From Paenibacillus odorifer (lineage in GTDB: Bacteria > Bacillota > Bacilli > Paenibacillales > Paenibacillaceae), in contig NZ_CP009428.1 of NCBI RefSeq assembly GCF_000758725.1, forward strand, positions 6,696,001 through 6,760,000: 64,000 nt of DNA, in the 5' to 3' direction. Numbering within the stretch: the first letter of the stretch is position 1; each line of letters starts with the position of its first letter. A program made the translations under genes and the position numbers. Below are positions 33,696 to 41,751 of the stretch, in pieces. The notes beneath the pieces are model-generated. The model was not told the DNA's origin, did no database searches, and saw only the letters and a list, made by a program, of their open reading frames with translations.

Positions 33696-36317
33696 ATGAA
33701 ACGACTTTACAATACGGAAAGTGGTTTTAAGCAGAAGGTATTTAGTTTGTTCTTAGCAGTAGTACTGTTGGCTGGGGTTGGTCTATTGCCGACTTCTAAG
33801 GTGCAGGCAGCAGGAACCACAGTTACCTCTATGTCTTACTTTTCAGCGGCAGACGGTCCTGTCATCTCAAAATCAGGGGTTGGGCAAGCTAGCTATGGTT
33901 TCGTCATGCCCACATTCAATGGGGGCTCTGCCACCTGGAATGATGTTTCCGATGACGTCGGTGTAAAAGTAAAAGTTGCTGGAAACTGGGTGGATATTGA
34001 CAATGCAGGCGGCTATACCTACAACCAAAACTGGGGACACTGGAGCGACGGTGGCTTGAATGGCTATTGGTTCACTCTCTCCGCAACAACGGAGATTCAG
34101 CTGTTCTCCAAGGCTAATGGAGTTACACTTGATTACACCCTGGTATTTCAAAACATAAACAAAACGACCATTACTGCTATGGCCCCTACACAAGGGCCGC
34201 AGATTTCAGCAGGATTTACAGGAAGTGCAGGCTTTACTTATCCTACCTTCAACAATGATCCGGCCGTTTCCTATGAAGCCGTAGCTGAAGATCTGAAGGT
34301 ATATGTAAAACCTGTAAGCAGCAGTACATGGATTGATATTGACAATAATGCAGCCAGCGGCTGGATCTATGATAACAACTTCGGACAATTCACCGAAGGC
34401 GGCGGCGGCTACTGGTTCACCGTAGCAGAGTCTATCAACGTCAAGTTAGAATCGAAAACCTCAACGGCTAACGTCGTTTATACCCTCACCTTTAATAAAC
34501 CTGTAAGAAATTCATATGTCTTAACTCCTTATGAGGGAACGACCTTTACCGCAGATGCAAAAGGTGTAATAGGTGTACCGCTACCTAAGATTGATGGGGG
34601 CGCTCCAATAGGCACTGAACTAGGAAATTACGTATACCAAATTAACATCAACGGACAATGGGTTGCTATGAGTGATTCCAGCCAGAGCGGATTTGTATAC
34701 GCCGGCAATGGCTATAACAACATGTCCGATGCCAACCAGTGGGGATATTGGGCTGACTACATCTATGGGCTTTGGTTCCAGCCCGTCCAAGAGGATGTGC
34801 AAATCCGTATTGGCTATCCATTAAATGGACAGGCGGGCGGAAGTGTCGGCAATAATTACGTCAACTATACCTTTATCGGCAATCCAGATGCCCCACGTCC
34901 GGATGTATCCGATCATGATGACATTGCCATCGGAACACCAAACGACCCGGCGATAGAGGGCATGAATCTCATTTGGCAGGATGAATTTAACGGAACAGCA
35001 CTCGATACGAGCAAATGGAGCTACGAACAAGGTTATTATATTACTGACGATCCGAATAGCTGGGGCTGGGGCAACGCGGAACTGCAGCACTATACAGACA
35101 GTACACAAAATGTATTTGTACAGGACGGAAAGCTGAATATCAGAGCTTTGAACGATTCAAAATCCTTTCCACAGGACCCAAGCCGGTATGCCCAGTACTC
35201 ATCCGGCAAGATTAACACCAAAGATCAATTGTCCTTCCAGTACGGCAGAGTAGATATTCGTGCTAAGCTGCCTACAGGTAACGGCGTTTGGCCAGCACTT
35301 TGGATGCTTCCGGAAGATGCCGCTTATGGAGCGTGGGCCGCATCCGGGGAAATTGATATTATGGAAGCCAAAGGACGCTTGCCCGGCACGACCAGCGGGG
35401 CCATACACTTTGGCGGACAATGGCCTGTAAACAGATATATTGCTGGTGAGTATCACTTCCCTGAAGGTCAGACCTTCGCCAATGATTATCATGTGTACTC
35501 CATGATCTGGGAAGAAGATAATATGAAATGGTATGTGGACGGCAAGTTCTTCTTTAAAGTCAGTAGAGATCAATGGTATTCCGTAGCTGCACCTAACAAT
35601 CCGAACGCCCCATTCGATCAACCCTTCTACATCATTATGAATCTGGCGATCGGCGGGCACTTCGACAGCGGGCATACCCCAGATCCGTCGGATATTCCTG
35701 CAACAATGCAAGTGGATTATGTTCGTGTCTATAAAGAAGGCAACAGCGAGAATCCGGTAAACGTGCCGGTTACCGGTATTTCTCTGAATCAAACCACTGC
35801 GCAGGTGGAGGTCGGACAGACTGTGCAGTTGAACGCCAATGTTGCCCCGTCTAATGCAACCAATAAGCAGGTCACTTGGACCGTATCAGGTACCAACGTC
35901 GCTTCCGTGAATCCGAACGGTCTCGTGACGGGACTCACTCCAGGCACAACAACCGTAACGGCTACAACAGCCGACGGTAATAAAACAGCCCTCTCCACCA
36001 TCACTGTTGTACCGGCAGCATCATCCGGTGTTATCATTGTCGGCGATGAGGTGCGGGGCCTGAAGAAAATAGGTGACGACCTGCTGTTCTATGTGAACGG
36101 CGCAACCTTTGCCGACTTACACTATAAGTTGAATAACGGTGGGCAGCTAAACGTAGCCATGACCCCGGCAGGGAACGGTAGCTATACCTACCCTGTAAAT
36201 CACCTGCAACACGGGGATACCATCGAGTACTCCTTCACCTATAATCCGGGACAAGGGGCCGTCGATTCCCCGACGCTCTCGTATATCCATGGGGTAACCC
36301 AAGGAACACCAGAATAA
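33696..36317 (+). CDS. Secreted multidomain GH16 endo-beta-1,3-glucanase (laminarinase)
   Basis: An 873-residue secreted enzyme. Signal peptide to about residue 38 (VFSLFLAVVLLAGVGLLP, cleavage after KVQA); three related beta-rich N-terminal modules to about residue 395, each carrying a WVDIDN/WIDIDN/WVAMSD-type stretch and a GYWFT or GLWFQ strand; the GH16 domain from about residue 425 (LIWQDEFNGTALDTSKW) with GEIDIMEAKG (Glu 552, Asp 554, Glu 557); a bacterial Ig-like BIG2 domain (VPVTGISLNQTTAQVEVGQT); and a C-terminal module (VRGLKKIGDDLLFYVNGATF) like CBM56, which binds beta-1,3-glucan. It follows the YesM/YesN genes and ends the locus. It should digest laminarin, curdlan or fungal walls. 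Confidence 0.93.
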   Translation: MKRLYNTESGFKQKVFSLFLAVVLLAGVGLLPTSKVQAAGTTVTSMSYFSAADGPVISKSGVGQASYGFVMPTFNGGSATWNDVSDDVGVKVKVAGNWVDIDNAGGYTYNQNWGHWSDGGLNGYWFTLSATTEIQLFSKANGVTLDYTLVFQNINKTTITAMAPTQGPQISAGFTGSAGFTYPTFNNDPAVSYEAVAEDLKVYVKPVSSSTWIDIDNNAASGWIYDNNFGQFTEGGGGYWFTVAESINVKLESKTSTANVVYTLTFNKPVRNSYVLTPYEGTTFTADAKGVIGVPLPKIDGGAPIGTELGNYVYQININGQWVAMSDSSQSGFVYAGNGYNNMSDANQWGYWADYIYGLWFQPVQEDVQIRIGYPLNGQAGGSVGNNYVNYTFIGNPDAPRPDVSDHDDIAIGTPNDPAIEGMNLIWQDEFNGTALDTSKWSYEQGYYITDDPNSWGWGNAELQHYTDSTQNVFVQDGKLNIRALNDSKSFPQDPSRYAQYSSGKINTKDQLSFQYGRVDIRAKLPTGNGVWPALWMLPEDAAYGAWAASGEIDIMEAKGRLPGTTSGAIHFGGQWPVNRYIAGEYHFPEGQTFANDYHVYSMIWEEDNMKWYVDGKFFFKVSRDQWYSVAAPNNPNAPFDQPFYIIMNLAIGGHFDSGHTPDPSDIPATMQVDYVRVYKEGNSENPVNVPVTGISLNQTTAQVEVGQTVQLNANVAPSNATNKQVTWTVSGTNVASVNPNGLVTGLTPGTTTVTATTADGNKTALSTITVVPAASSGVIIVGDEVRGLKKIGDDLLFYVNGATFADLHYKLNNGGQLNVAMTPAGNGSYTYPVNHLQHGDTIEYSFTYNPGQGAVDSPTLSYIHGVTQGTPE

Positions 36318-36349
36318 AATAGTTGAACCCTAAGCAACTGCATGAACAC

Positions 36350-36402
36350 AAATAGGCGAGGAGGAAGTGTTGAAGCTTCCCTCTCGCCTATTTTGTTGTT
36401 TT
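36350..36402 (+). terminator. Intrinsic terminator after laminarinase gene
   Basis: Arms AAATAGGCGAG...GGAAG and CTTCC...CTCGCCTATTT (36350-36393) form a long hairpin with small internal loops, followed by TTGTTGTTTTT. Confidence 0.8.
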
Positions 36403-36504
36403 TACCGTGCTGCGGGTCTTCTCGGTGGAAGCTCGGCTAGCTAGCCTCATGATTATGGAGTGTCAGTTCATCACCTGACGCTTTCCGCACCTTCGCTCGC
36501 TTGC

Positions 36505-36885
36505 CTAAATTAACGCGTCGAAATGACCCTCCGCGTCCACCGTCGCCGTCCGGGGATCAGTCAGGCCGATGCCCTTGAGGCCTCCCTTTCCTTCATTTCC
36601 CCAAAGGGGGAGGTGATCTTGAAGCGGAGAAGCAGGCACAAAATTTACGGAGGTACTGCTCCCGCTTTTCTGTACCAGTTGGGACTCCAGCAGCCGGATT
36701 TGCCGCTGCAGCTGCTCCCTGCGATAAGGAGTTTGCATCTCACTTCCTTGTGCCGCATTCACTTTATCCAGTTCCATCATCAGCCGGTTTCGCTGTTTCT
36801 CCAGAGAACTGACATCACTCTGTGTACCGCCGTAGGCCGCAATGGTCTGTACGGAGCTGATGCCTGATACTGTCTGTGCCGCCAT
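36505..36885 (-). CDS. FlxA-like coiled-coil protein
   Basis: A 126-residue hydrophilic protein with a central coiled coil (DVSSLEKQRNRLMMELDKVN, REQLQRQIRLLESQLVQK). Its start (MAAQTVSGISSVQTIAAYGG) and coiled coil resemble the FlxA-like family found singly in Paenibacillus and enterobacteria; function unknown. The C-terminus is Gly/Asp-rich with no known motif. GGGGGAAAG precedes the ATG. The 202-base gap on its upstream side, before the ABC-2 permease gene, holds nothing I recognise. Confidence 0.6.
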   Translation of the reverse strand: MAAQTVSGISSVQTIAAYGGTQSDVSSLEKQRNRLMMELDKVNAAQGSEMQTPYRREQLQRQIRLLESQLVQKSGSSTSVNFVPASPLQDHLPLWGNEGKGGLKGIGLTDPRTATVDAEGHFDALI

Positions 36886-37087
36886 GATCTTTCCCCCGTT
36901 TCCTTGGCTCCCAATCCAAAATCAGCCAAATTTGAAAGTTCTAATCATCTTTATTACCCGGCAGGCCCCGTCATGACAACATCACAGCCTCAATTGGAAA
37001 ATAATCGTCGTATAGTCTCAGTCGGCCGCTTGTTTCAACCCTACCAAAGACCCACCGAAGGCTGGCTAAAGTCCCTTCAGAGCTCCC

Positions 37088-37798
37088 TTACTCGTCCTTC
37101 AACCGCCGCTGATATAAAATGACAGACACTACTGTTAGCACAACCGTCCATGCCAAATTAATGAGGAGTGGTTTCACTACATCGCCCGTCGTATAACCTG
37201 TATTGCTTAGACCCAGCAGATGCACAAGCTGACTGCTTGGCATGTAATCCAGCACTTTGAAGACCGGATAATCCTTCACTAGTACTTCTCCCCACGGTGC
37301 CCCCATAAATATGAACGCCACAGGGAGTATAGATAATGAGGATTCAAGCAACGTCTTGGAGAATAAACCGCAGATCGTCCCGGCTGCAGTGTACAGAATA
37401 ATCGAAAGAATGATTACTGCCACAAATGCCCATATATTAGCTGGCTCATAGCCAAATAATAATGTAGAAATAGCGAGAACAACAGCAGACATGACAAAGA
37501 CCAAACTGCTTTTACCGATTAGTACATCCATGGTCGTAGCCGGTGTCATCATTAATGACCGTAAAGTGTTACGTTCCTTCTCTTCCGCAATCAAGCAGGC
37601 TTGTGCGAAACATGTTAGCAATACAAACGAACTATTAAAAAGAAAACCGCTGGCTCCAGGTAAAGACGCACCTGCCCTCTTGAAAATCAGAGCGATAATA
37701 ATAGGAAAAATCAGCATAATGGACAGCGCGTAGTTACGTGAAAACTCTTTGTAATCCTTCACAAATATCGCCCGGGCACGTTTGTATGAGATACTCAT
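37088..37798 (-). CDS. ABC-2-type transporter permease
   Basis: A 236-residue membrane protein with six membrane segments (ALSIMLIFPIIIALIFK, FLFNSSFVLLTCFAQACLI, and others) and the ABC-2 loop motif AEEKERNTLRSLMMTPAT between segments two and three. Its ATG overlaps the stop of the ATPase gene (ATGA), so the two form one exporter. Small ABC-2 exporters of this kind commonly give self-resistance to peptide antibiotics (BcrAB, NatAB-like). They lie downstream of the LytTR regulator and diverge from the RiPP cluster. Confidence 0.88.
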   Translation of the reverse strand: MSISYKRARAIFVKDYKEFSRNYALSIMLIFPIIIALIFKRAGASLPGASGFLFNSSFVLLTCFAQACLIAEEKERNTLRSLMMTPATTMDVLIGKSSLVFVMSAVVLAISTLLFGYEPANIWAFVAVIILSIILYTAAGTICGLFSKTLLESSLSILPVAFIFMGAPWGEVLVKDYPVFKVLDYMPSSQLVHLLGLSNTGYTTGDVVKPLLINLAWTVVLTVVSVILYQRRLKDE

Positions 37799-38640
37799 AG
37801 TAGCTCACTTCCTGTCATTTTAATAAAAATATCACCTAGACTTGGCTCTTTCGTTTCTAACCGGTCAATTAGCCCCCGCTTCATCCAATCCGCGATTTGG
37901 TCAGCCGCCCCCTCATCGATCGGGAGCTCGTAGGTTTCCCCATTGATTAAGTCCACACTAATTACGTTCTCCCGGTGCTGCCGTTTAAGTTCCTTCGGTG
38001 AACCGATGGTTTGGATTTGACCCTGATACAGAATCGCTACACGGTTGCATATCAATTCTGCTTCAGACATATCATGCGTAGTCAGAAAAATCGTAGTTCC
38101 TTTCTCATTTAAGTAGCGTAAGCCTTTATAGATATGTGCTGTGTTTACCGGATCTAGAGCCGAAGTTGGTTCATCCAGGAATAATAATTCCGGCTCATGG
38201 ATAATCGCGCATGCCAGCATGACACGCTGACGCATCCCTTTGGATAAGAGGTTAGCTTTCTTTTTGCGCTCCCCGCTTAAGTTTACAAACTGCAGCACCT
38301 TGTCGACCGCAGATTTGGGAAGATCATATAACTTACGATACAACTCCAGATTTTCCTCAATACTTAACCTCTCATATAGACCACTGTTATCCGTCAAAAT
38401 GCCAAAACGCATCTTCTGAGCAGACTGCTGCATCATCTCCGCCGGCTGGTCAAATACACTTGCCTGTCCACTTGTCGGATTTAACTGTGCCGTTAGAATC
38501 TTAATTAATGTTGTTTTGCCTGAGCCACTCGGGCCAAGGAAACCAAAAATTTCACCCTTAGGAATTGAAAAAGAAACATCTGCTAACGCATCCTTTTCTC
38601 CAAATCTCTTATGGATACGTTCTACCCGGATAACATTCAT
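37795..38640 (-). CDS. ABC transporter ATP-binding protein (NatA/BcrA-like)
   Basis: A 281-residue ATPase. Walker A is GPSGSGKTT, the signature is LLSKGMRQRVMLACAI (LSKGM in place of LSGGQ, as in drug-exporter ATPases), Walker B LLFLDEPTSALDP, and the switch His is in LTTHDMSEAEL. The C-terminal 70 residues are an extra domain (VISVDLINGETYELPIDE). It couples to the ABC-2 permease with an ATGA overlap. The frame opens with GTG at 38649, inside the GGATGTGGAG site; I use the ATG at 38640. Candidate immunity exporter for the neighbouring peptide. Confidence 0.9.
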   Translation of the reverse strand: MNVIRVERIHKRFGEKDALADVSFSIPKGEIFGFLGPSGSGKTTLIKILTAQLNPTSGQASVFDQPAEMMQQSAQKMRFGILTDNSGLYERLSIEENLELYRKLYDLPKSAVDKVLQFVNLSGERKKKANLLSKGMRQRVMLACAIIHEPELLFLDEPTSALDPVNTAHIYKGLRYLNEKGTTIFLTTHDMSEAELICNRVAILYQGQIQTIGSPKELKRQHRENVISVDLINGETYELPIDEGAADQIADWMKRGLIDRLETKEPSLGDIFIKMTGSELL

Positions 38641-38744
38641 TAACTCCACATCCTTAGTGTTGATGGCTTAAACATATACAGATTACATGCTTCCTGCCAT
38701 CAAAACGCGCCGAAATGTAGCTGTAAGCGCCTGAATGGTACCAT

Positions 38745-39680
38745 TTAAATGTTAAGAAGTGCTTTTAATTCAGGCAATTTTGAACGGGATAACGGAACCA
38801 CGGCATCTTGACCTGTATTTAATCGCAAGCTGTAGCTATTTTTCGTCCATGTAATAATCTCTCTTACTTTTTGCAGATTAACAATGTAAGATCGGTGACA
38901 CCTAAAAAAACCGAAATTTAATAATCGCTGCTCGAGCTCGGTCAGCGTCAACGCACAGTCATAATTTTCACCGCCCACATGAACAAGGATTGACCCCTCT
39001 ACACTTTCTATAAAATCAATTTCAGGCGGATTAAATAAAATCACTTTATCATTTCTTTTGGTAGAGATCTTCTGCAAGGTTATATTGGCCTCGTCTTGTT
39101 TCTGTACTTCCTGCTTATCCTCGTCGAAGTCCCGAATATCCAATGGATGAAATCCCGATTCGTTCAACCGATAAATGGCATCACAGGAAATAAGGGCATC
39201 CTCTAAATTCGAAGTTAAAATTAAAATCTGCTTTTCTTGAGAAAGATCATCCAGAATCCGTTTGAGTTGACGACAATCTTGCTCTTCCAAGTAAAAATAG
39301 GGTTCCTCCAGTACAAGTGTAGGCTGATGCGCAAAAAAGACACGCAGCAATGTCACATACATCCTTTTCGATGAGCTTAGATCCTTGATCTTTACCTTCC
39401 GTTCTTCTTTTAAAGCAAAATAATCTATCAACGAAGCGGTACGCTCATTCCTCTCTGTTACTCTGATTAGAAAAGTGATTAGTTCCTCCACCGTTAAACG
39501 CATATACTCGTTTTGCCCAGCCCGAAATAAATAATATTGGGAATGATCCCCTAATTGATTCATTAAAAGCTGCTTTCGCTTCAAGTCCGTTATGATGCCA
39601 ACCGATTGGTTCGGTGTCATATTTAATTCGATCTTCGGTAGAAATAATTCCCCATTATAATAAATTGGTTGAAATTGCAT
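38745..39680 (-). CDS. LytTR regulator fused to a degenerate ABC ATPase domain
   Basis: A 311-residue fusion. Residues 1-190 look like an ABC ATPase that has lost function: the Walker A position (VGIITDLKRKQLLMN) has no GxxxxGKS, the signature reads LSSSKRMYV, and Walker B is PTLVLEEPYFYLEE. Residues 215-311 are a LytTR DNA-binding domain (IDFIESVEGSILVHV, FFRCHRSYIVNLQKVREI, SLRLNTGQDAVVPLSRSKL). LytTR domains usually respond to peptide signals or cell density. It heads the operon with the ABC-2 transporter (105-base gap) and is divergent from the RiPP precursor, so it is the likely regulator of both. GGGAGG precedes the ATG. Confidence 0.85.
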   Translation of the reverse strand: MQFQPIYYNGELFLPKIELNMTPNQSVGIITDLKRKQLLMNQLGDHSQYYLFRAGQNEYMRLTVEELITFLIRVTERNERTASLIDYFALKEERKVKIKDLSSSKRMYVTLLRVFFAHQPTLVLEEPYFYLEEQDCRQLKRILDDLSQEKQILILTSNLEDALISCDAIYRLNESGFHPLDIRDFDEDKQEVQKQDEANITLQKISTKRNDKVILFNPPEIDFIESVEGSILVHVGGENYDCALTLTELEQRLLNFGFFRCHRSYIVNLQKVREIITWTKNSYSLRLNTGQDAVVPLSRSKLPELKALLNI

Positions 39681-39810
39681 GCCATCCTCCCGGTCAGTGC
39701 TGCTATAGGGTATACTTTTTCAATTTTGTTCCTGTTATTTCCTCCTCGATAAATACGATTTAGGTAATATTTAATGCAAATATTAGTAGTCAAGGCATCT
39801 AGTTTACCGC

Positions 39811-39857
39811 ATCTCTAGTGAGCAGGAATTCCCTCAACTTAAATTCCTCACTGAGAT
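39811..39857. repeat. Bulged inverted repeat in the divergent spacer
   Basis: Left arm 39811-39830 (ATCTC, T, AGTGAG, CAG, GAATT) pairs with right arm 39842-39857 (AATTC, CTCACT, GAGAT): 16 base pairs broken by a 1-base and a 3-base bulge around an 11-base loop. Confidence 0.6.
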
Positions 39858-40011
39858 TTAATACATTTATTTCGAAAATTTTGGAAGAGTTTTGATTTTG
39901 TGACTAAATTCACATAATAAGTAGATTTAAAATTATAGAATAACATTGTAAATAAATGGGTTATTAGGGTATCTAAAGAATCAATGGATGTCATTAGGTT
40001 TGGGTTAACAA

Positions 40012-40044
40012 TTTTATCTAAAAGCATCTTTCTTCTAGATAAAA
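40012..40044 (+). promoter_or_regulatory. Leader hairpin ahead of precursor gene
   Basis: Perfect 9-bp arms TTTTATCTA (40012-40020) and TAGATAAAA (40036-40044), ending nine bases before the AAAGGAGG site. It may stabilise the message or affect translation of the precursor. Confidence 0.5.
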
Positions 40045-40066
40045 ATAATATAAAGGAGGTTTACAT

Positions 40067-40216
40067 ATGTCGAGTGAAAATCAATTCAAAACTCGCTCCG
40101 TGAACGACGACAAGGATCTATGGACAGAATTATTTGATCAGGTAGAAACATTGGAAAATCGTGACGAAATGGCCTGCATTAATCTTTGTTGCTGGAATTG
40201 TTGTTTCCAAATTTGA
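40067..40216 (+). CDS. Cysteine-rich RiPP precursor peptide
   Basis: A 49-codon gene missed by ordinary length cut-offs. AAAGGAGG at 40052-40059 is ideally spaced for the ATG. The product has a charged, acidic leader (residues 1-35, containing DDKDLWTELFDQVETLE) and a C-terminal core MACINLCCWNCCFQI with five cysteines (37, 41, 42, 45, 46) plus Trp and Phe. A charged leader followed by a compact Cys-rich tail, beside two radical SAM/SPASM enzymes, is the standard layout of sactipeptide or ranthipeptide precursors, where Cys sulfurs are linked to other residues. A terminator directly follows. I do not recognise the core sequence. The DLWTELFDQ helix may be what the maturases bind. Confidence 0.88.
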   Translation: MSSENQFKTRSVNDDKDLWTELFDQVETLENRDEMACINLCCWNCCFQI

Positions 40217-40223
40217 GTCGATG

Positions 40224-40253
40224 AAAAAAGCCGTTCTCTGCGGCTTTTTTTTA
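40224..40253 (+). terminator. Terminator between precursor and maturase genes
   Basis: Perfect arms AAAAAAGCCG and CGGCTTTTTT (40224-40233, 40241-40250) around TTCTCTG, then TT. Placed here it would let most transcripts stop after the precursor, so peptide is made in excess over its enzymes, as in other RiPP operons. Confidence 0.9.
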
Positions 40254-40353
40254 CGAATAATTCTTTAATACCCAATATAAGTGATTCACAATAAATTATA
40301 CAATTAAACAATATTTTTTAATAATTCCAAAATTGTATAGAGGTGAAAATATC

Positions 40354-41751
40354 ATGATAGTAAATAAATACCATTTAAGATATGAGTTTGATGAAAAAAA
40401 CCTTGTTATCAATACTTTGACAGGTGCTGTAGATTTTTTCTCTGCAGAAATGCTTGATTTACTGGATTCAGCAGAGAGTTGGGAACTATCTAATTACCCG
40501 CCTGAGCTTAAAGAAGACGATATCGAGTTCTTATTGAGGAGAGGCTACATTTTTGAGAATAATGAAGATAAGGAGCGACGATTAAACCAAGCATCACAAA
40601 TCATGAATTATGATCAATTCATGCATTATATTATTTGTCCGACTTATGCCTGCAATTTTCGTTGTACATATTGCTTTGAAGATCATTTGCTTCATGAGAG
40701 TACACGCTTCATTACCGAAGAACAAATAGAGCATGCGTTTTCCGCAATTGATATTCTGCATAAAGAAAGCGGAATGGACAAAGGATTAATTAACCTATTC
40801 GGAGGTGAGCCCCTCTTACCTCCCGCCAAGAACATGGTAGAAAAAATCTGCGAAGAAGCGGAAAAACGAAATTTTATAATCGGTTGTAATACAAATGGTT
40901 ATCACTTGAAAGCTTACGCCGACATTTTAGAACGCTTTCGCGATTGTTTAAGTGTTATGGTTTCTGTCGATGGCCCTGAGGAAATACATGATAGTCGGCG
41001 CTTTTTATCTGGAGGACAGGGTACATTTCAACGGATACACCAAGGCGTTAATGAATTATTAAACCGTAACATCCCTGTTATGATCCGGATTAATATAGAT
41101 CAAACTAATATTAAAACTGTACCTGAGTTAATAAAGTACTATCATCAATGCGGCTTCTTCGGGCATCCTTCCTTCTCAATAACCTTTGCTCCTGTAACAG
41201 ATCATACTTGTCTAGGTCTGAGTTCTACTTTGATGAAAGGTTATGAGATTGCAAAGTCTTTAATCCGACACGTCCCTAACTTTACAGAACTTGAAAAACA
41301 AAAGAAGATCGGCCTTAGTCCTGAAATGTTCCGTTTCTTCCGGACAGGCATGTTACTTGATCCTGAATTACAAGATAGAGTTGGGATTATTTCGCCACAA
41401 CTTGTCTACTGTGAGGCTACTGAAGGAAAAACCTATGCTTTTGGACCTGATAATAATATGTATGCATGTCCGGATTTAGTGGGAAAATCAGAATATCGCA
41501 TCGGCCAGTTCTCCCCTGTTTTTACGAAGGAACCCGTTTTTGACCAATGGAGAAATTTTAATGTTCTACAAATACCCAAATGCAAAGACTGCTCTGCAGC
41601 AATGATTTGCGGCGGCGGCTGCGCTGCACAAGCTTTATCAACATACGGAGATCTGGACCTTCCTTGTTGTCCGGATGCAAAGAACATGCTTGGTCAATAT
41701 CTACACGAATTGCAGGAGGAAGCTGCACAATACGAGGAGGTTAAATCATGA
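40354..41751 (+). CDS. Radical SAM/SPASM peptide maturase 1
   Basis: A 465-residue enzyme. Residues 1-85 form a small N-terminal domain (LVINTLTGAVDFFSAEMLDL, DDIEFLLRRGYIF) like the precursor-recognition region of other peptide maturases. The radical SAM domain has CNFRCTYC (Cys 100, 104, 107 for the SAM-binding 4Fe-4S cluster), the LFGGEPLLP motif and VSVDGPEEIHDSRR. The C-terminal SPASM region has YCEATEG, YACPDLVG, and CKDCSAAMICGGGCA, enough Cys for two auxiliary clusters. SPASM enzymes of this type make thioether or C-C links. AGAGGTG lies before the ATG at 40354; the TTG at 40333 is rejected. Its TGA overlaps the next ATG. Confidence 0.92.
   Translation: MIVNKYHLRYEFDEKNLVINTLTGAVDFFSAEMLDLLDSAESWELSNYPPELKEDDIEFLLRRGYIFENNEDKERRLNQASQIMNYDQFMHYIICPTYACNFRCTYCFEDHLLHESTRFITEEQIEHAFSAIDILHKESGMDKGLINLFGGEPLLPPAKNMVEKICEEAEKRNFIIGCNTNGYHLKAYADILERFRDCLSVMVSVDGPEEIHDSRRFLSGGQGTFQRIHQGVNELLNRNIPVMIRINIDQTNIKTVPELIKYYHQCGFFGHPSFSITFAPVTDHTCLGLSSTLMKGYEIAKSLIRHVPNFTELEKQKKIGLSPEMFRFFRTGMLLDPELQDRVGIISPQLVYCEATEGKTYAFGPDNNMYACPDLVGKSEYRIGQFSPVFTKEPVFDQWRNFNVLQIPKCKDCSAAMICGGGCAAQALSTYGDLDLPCCPDAKNMLGQYLHELQEEAAQYEEVKS

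Larger units (their letters stand above)
39681..40066. promoter_or_regulatory. Divergent control region between LytTR gene and RiPP precursor
   Basis: A 386-base A+T-rich spacer. It holds a bulged 16-bp inverted repeat (39811-39857), two TATTAGG/CATTAGG-like words exactly 30 bp apart (TTATTAGGGT at 39961 and TCATTAGGTT at 39991; candidate tandem sites for the LytTR protein), and a leader hairpin at 40012-40044. A TTGATT at 39891 with A+T-rich sequence 17 bases on could be the precursor promoter, but no -10 element is convincing. Confidence 0.5.

Noticed and set aside
35199..35792. 197-codon minus-strand frame inside the laminarinase gene
   Set aside because: Shadow of the GH16 domain on the other strand; Ile/His-rich, no family resemblance.
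40067..40216. Reading the 49-codon gene as chance or as a YydF-type precursor
   Set aside because: Chance is unlikely given the ideal ribosome binding site, the terminator and the neighbours. The product has no resemblance to YydF beyond length, so it is not a simple orthologue.
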